A DNA stretch of 7,298 bases, from contig JAKBHQ010000500.1 of assembly GCA_021836665.1 (NCBI GenBank), forward strand, positions 1-7,298. The letters are read 5' to 3'. This document shows, piece after piece, positions 6,012-7,298 of this stretch. Under the pieces are notes generated by a model, which worked only from the letters and a program-made list of their open reading frames with translations, made no database searches and was not told the origin of the DNA. Positions within the stretch are counted from its first letter, which is position 1, and each line of letters begins with the position of its first letter. Source of the stretch: Thermoplasmata archaeon (GTDB taxonomy: Bacteria; Actinomycetota; Acidimicrobiia; Acidimicrobiales; Acidimicrobiaceae). Both the position numbers and the translations under genes were made by a program.

Positions 6012-7298
6012 CTAACTCGAAGCCTCAACTCCGGTAAGCTTTAATAGACCGACCACGATCGAATCCACGAGAGCGTGCCATGATGCTTCGATTATGTTCG
6101 GCGAAACTCCCACTGTTGCCCAGCTGTCAGAACCGTCGGTGGAGTCGAGTAGCACCCGAACCGCCGCACCAGAGCCCAGCGACGAATCCAATACCCTGAC
6201 CCGAAAATCGGTCAGATACATCTGGGAGAGCTCGAAAAAGTGGCCAGATAAAGCCTTTCGCAAAGCCCCGTCTAGTGCATTGACCGGACCGTTGCCCTCT
6301 GCTGTCGCGATAACTCGGTCCTCACCAATATATAGCTTGACCGTGGCCTCTGTAATTGCCTCACCACCTTCGCGGTAGTCGGTCATTACCCTGAAGGATT
6401 CCAAAGTGAAATACTGTTGGAACCAACCTTTGGCCTTTCGCATCAGAAGCTCCAGTGAACCATCTGCGGCTTCGAAGTGGTAACCCTTATGTTCTAGGTC
6501 TTTTAGGTCCTCGAGGACCGTCTTTACCTCATCCCCTGCTAGCTCAAGGCCAAGTTCTTGGGCCTTGATGGCAACGGATTGCCTCCCGGCCATCTCGGAA
6601 ACGACGTACCTCGTTCCATTGCCAACTTCAGAGGGATCAATATGTTCGTATGCGTCCTTCTTTCTTACCAAGGCCGAAACGTGGAGTCCAGCCTTATGGG
6701 CAAATGCCGAGTGGCCAACGTATGGAGCCTGATTGGATGGCGCAAGATTAACGATTTCGGATATGTGCCTCGAAACCGAGGTCAAGACCTTGATGCGATC
6801 CCTCGGAATCGTATCAACGCCCATCTTGAGTGTCAGATTCGGAATAGTGCTGGTCAGATCGGCATTGCCCGTCCGCTCCCCATAACCGTTTACACACCCC
6901 TGAACCTGGGTAGCTCCCTCACGAACCGCCGCCAAGGAGTTAGCAACAGCGCAGCCGGAATCATTGTGAAAATGCACGCCAAGATCGACCGAAAAGTCAC
7001 CTCGTAGGGAACCAACTATCTCTTCAACCTCAAAAGGAAGGCTCCCCCCATTGGTGTCGCAAAGGACTAGCGAGGAGGCCCCGGCATCCTGTGCCGCTAA
7101 TAAAATCCGACGAGCGTACTTTGGATTGGCCTTATAACCATCGAAGAAGTGTTCGGCATCCAAAAAAACCTTCTGCCCCCCTGCGACTAAGTAGGAAACG
7201 GAATCGTGCACCATCTTGACCCCCTCTTCGAGCGAGGTTCGTAGTGCTTCCTTCACGTGATAATCCCATGACTTAGCGACGATACATACGGTCTCCGT
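6012..7298 (-). CDS. cimA: (R)-citramalate synthase, 3' part (runs off the right edge)
   Basis: CimA condenses pyruvate with acetyl-CoA to give (R)-citramalate, the first step of the threonine-independent route to 2-oxobutyrate and isoleucine, in the cytoplasm. The reading frame stays open to position 7298, so the 428 residues seen lack roughly the first 100 of a ~530-residue protein; a GTG at 7256 is internal. The visible start, IVAKSWDYHVKEALRTSLEE, fits the inside of the HMGL-like TIM barrel. Metal-binding histidines are His109 and His111 of the visible part in GVHFHNDSG, matching the second isopropylmalate/homocitrate synthase signature. GCVNGYGERTGNADL follows. The segment AFAHKAGLHVSA, near the end of the catalytic half, is typical of the family. 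The last ~130 residues form the LeuA-type dimerisation and regulatory domain, where isoleucine feedback inhibition acts in relatives. 2-Isopropylmalate or homocitrate synthase are less likely because DAEHFFDGYKANP and NGYGERTGNA are characteristic of CimA. Confidence 0.93.
   Translation of the reverse strand, partial: TETVCIVAKSWDYHVKEALRTSLEEGVKMVHDSVSYLVAGGQKVFLDAEHFFDGYKANPKYARRILLAAQDAGASSLVLCDTNGGSLPFEVEEIVGSLRGDFSVDLGVHFHNDSGCAVANSLAAVREGATQVQGCVNGYGERTGNADLTSTIPNLTLKMGVDTIPRDRIKVLTSVSRHISEIVNLAPSNQAPYVGHSAFAHKAGLHVSALVRKKDAYEHIDPSEVGNGTRYVVSEMAGRQSVAIKAQELGLELAGDEVKTVLEDLKDLEHKGYHFEAADGSLELLMRKAKGWFQQYFTLESFRVMTDYREGGEAITEATVKLYIGEDRVIATAEGNGPVNALDGALRKALSGHFFELSQMYLTDFRVRVLDSSLGSGAAVRVLLDSTDGSDSWATVGVSPNIIEASWHALVDSIVVGLLKLTGVEASS

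Noticed and set aside
6558..7007. 149-codon plus-strand frame opposite cimA
   Set aside because: It is antisense to a well-identified enzyme and has no recognisable domain.

Overview
The window looks like chromosomal DNA from a free-living, non-model bacterium. The best guess is an actinobacterium of the Acidimicrobiia type. The grounds are the mycobacterial-style FadE acyl-CoA dehydrogenase, a cytochrome b variant that resembles actinobacterial proteins, frequent GTG starts and moderate base composition. This assignment is from general familiarity with the families, not from a search, and is tentative. No mobile element, phage gene, CRISPR array, tRNA or rRNA was seen.

Layout from left to right. 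Positions 1-472 hold no recognisable gene. Next come two divergently transcribed acyl-CoA dehydrogenases, 473-1615 on the minus strand and 1814-3037 on the plus strand, sharing a ~200 bp upstream region. A gene-poor stretch of ~480 bp (3038-3519) is rich in short repeats: a 14 bp palindrome, a degenerate 14 bp tandem repeat, a perfect 13 bp tandem duplication and a 12 bp-arm inverted repeat. It leads into a two-gene plus-strand operon. The first gene encodes a very small membrane protein (3520-3720). It overlaps by 4 nt (GTGA) with a 528-residue cytochrome b-like protein (3717-5303). A strong two-way terminator (5324-5355) separates this operon from a convergent minus-strand pair: an unidentified 162-residue protein (5455-5943) and, upstream of it, the 3' part of a citramalate synthase gene, cimA (6012 to beyond the right edge).

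Function. The two dehydrogenases each catalyse alpha,beta-oxidation of acyl-CoA thioesters and pass electrons towards the quinone pool through electron-transfer flavoprotein. They seem to place the catalytic glutamate at different sites, so they belong to different subfamilies and probably use different substrates. The cytochrome b-like protein has the four heme-ligand histidines of the bc1/b6f family. It lacks the PEWY quinol-site motif and has a ~225-residue extracytoplasmic loop before its last membrane helix, and no Rieske protein or cytochrome c gene lies beside it. With its small membrane partner it is the least ordinary item here. CimA makes (R)-citramalate from pyruvate and acetyl-CoA for isoleucine synthesis. 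The downstream unknown gene may be co-transcribed with it.
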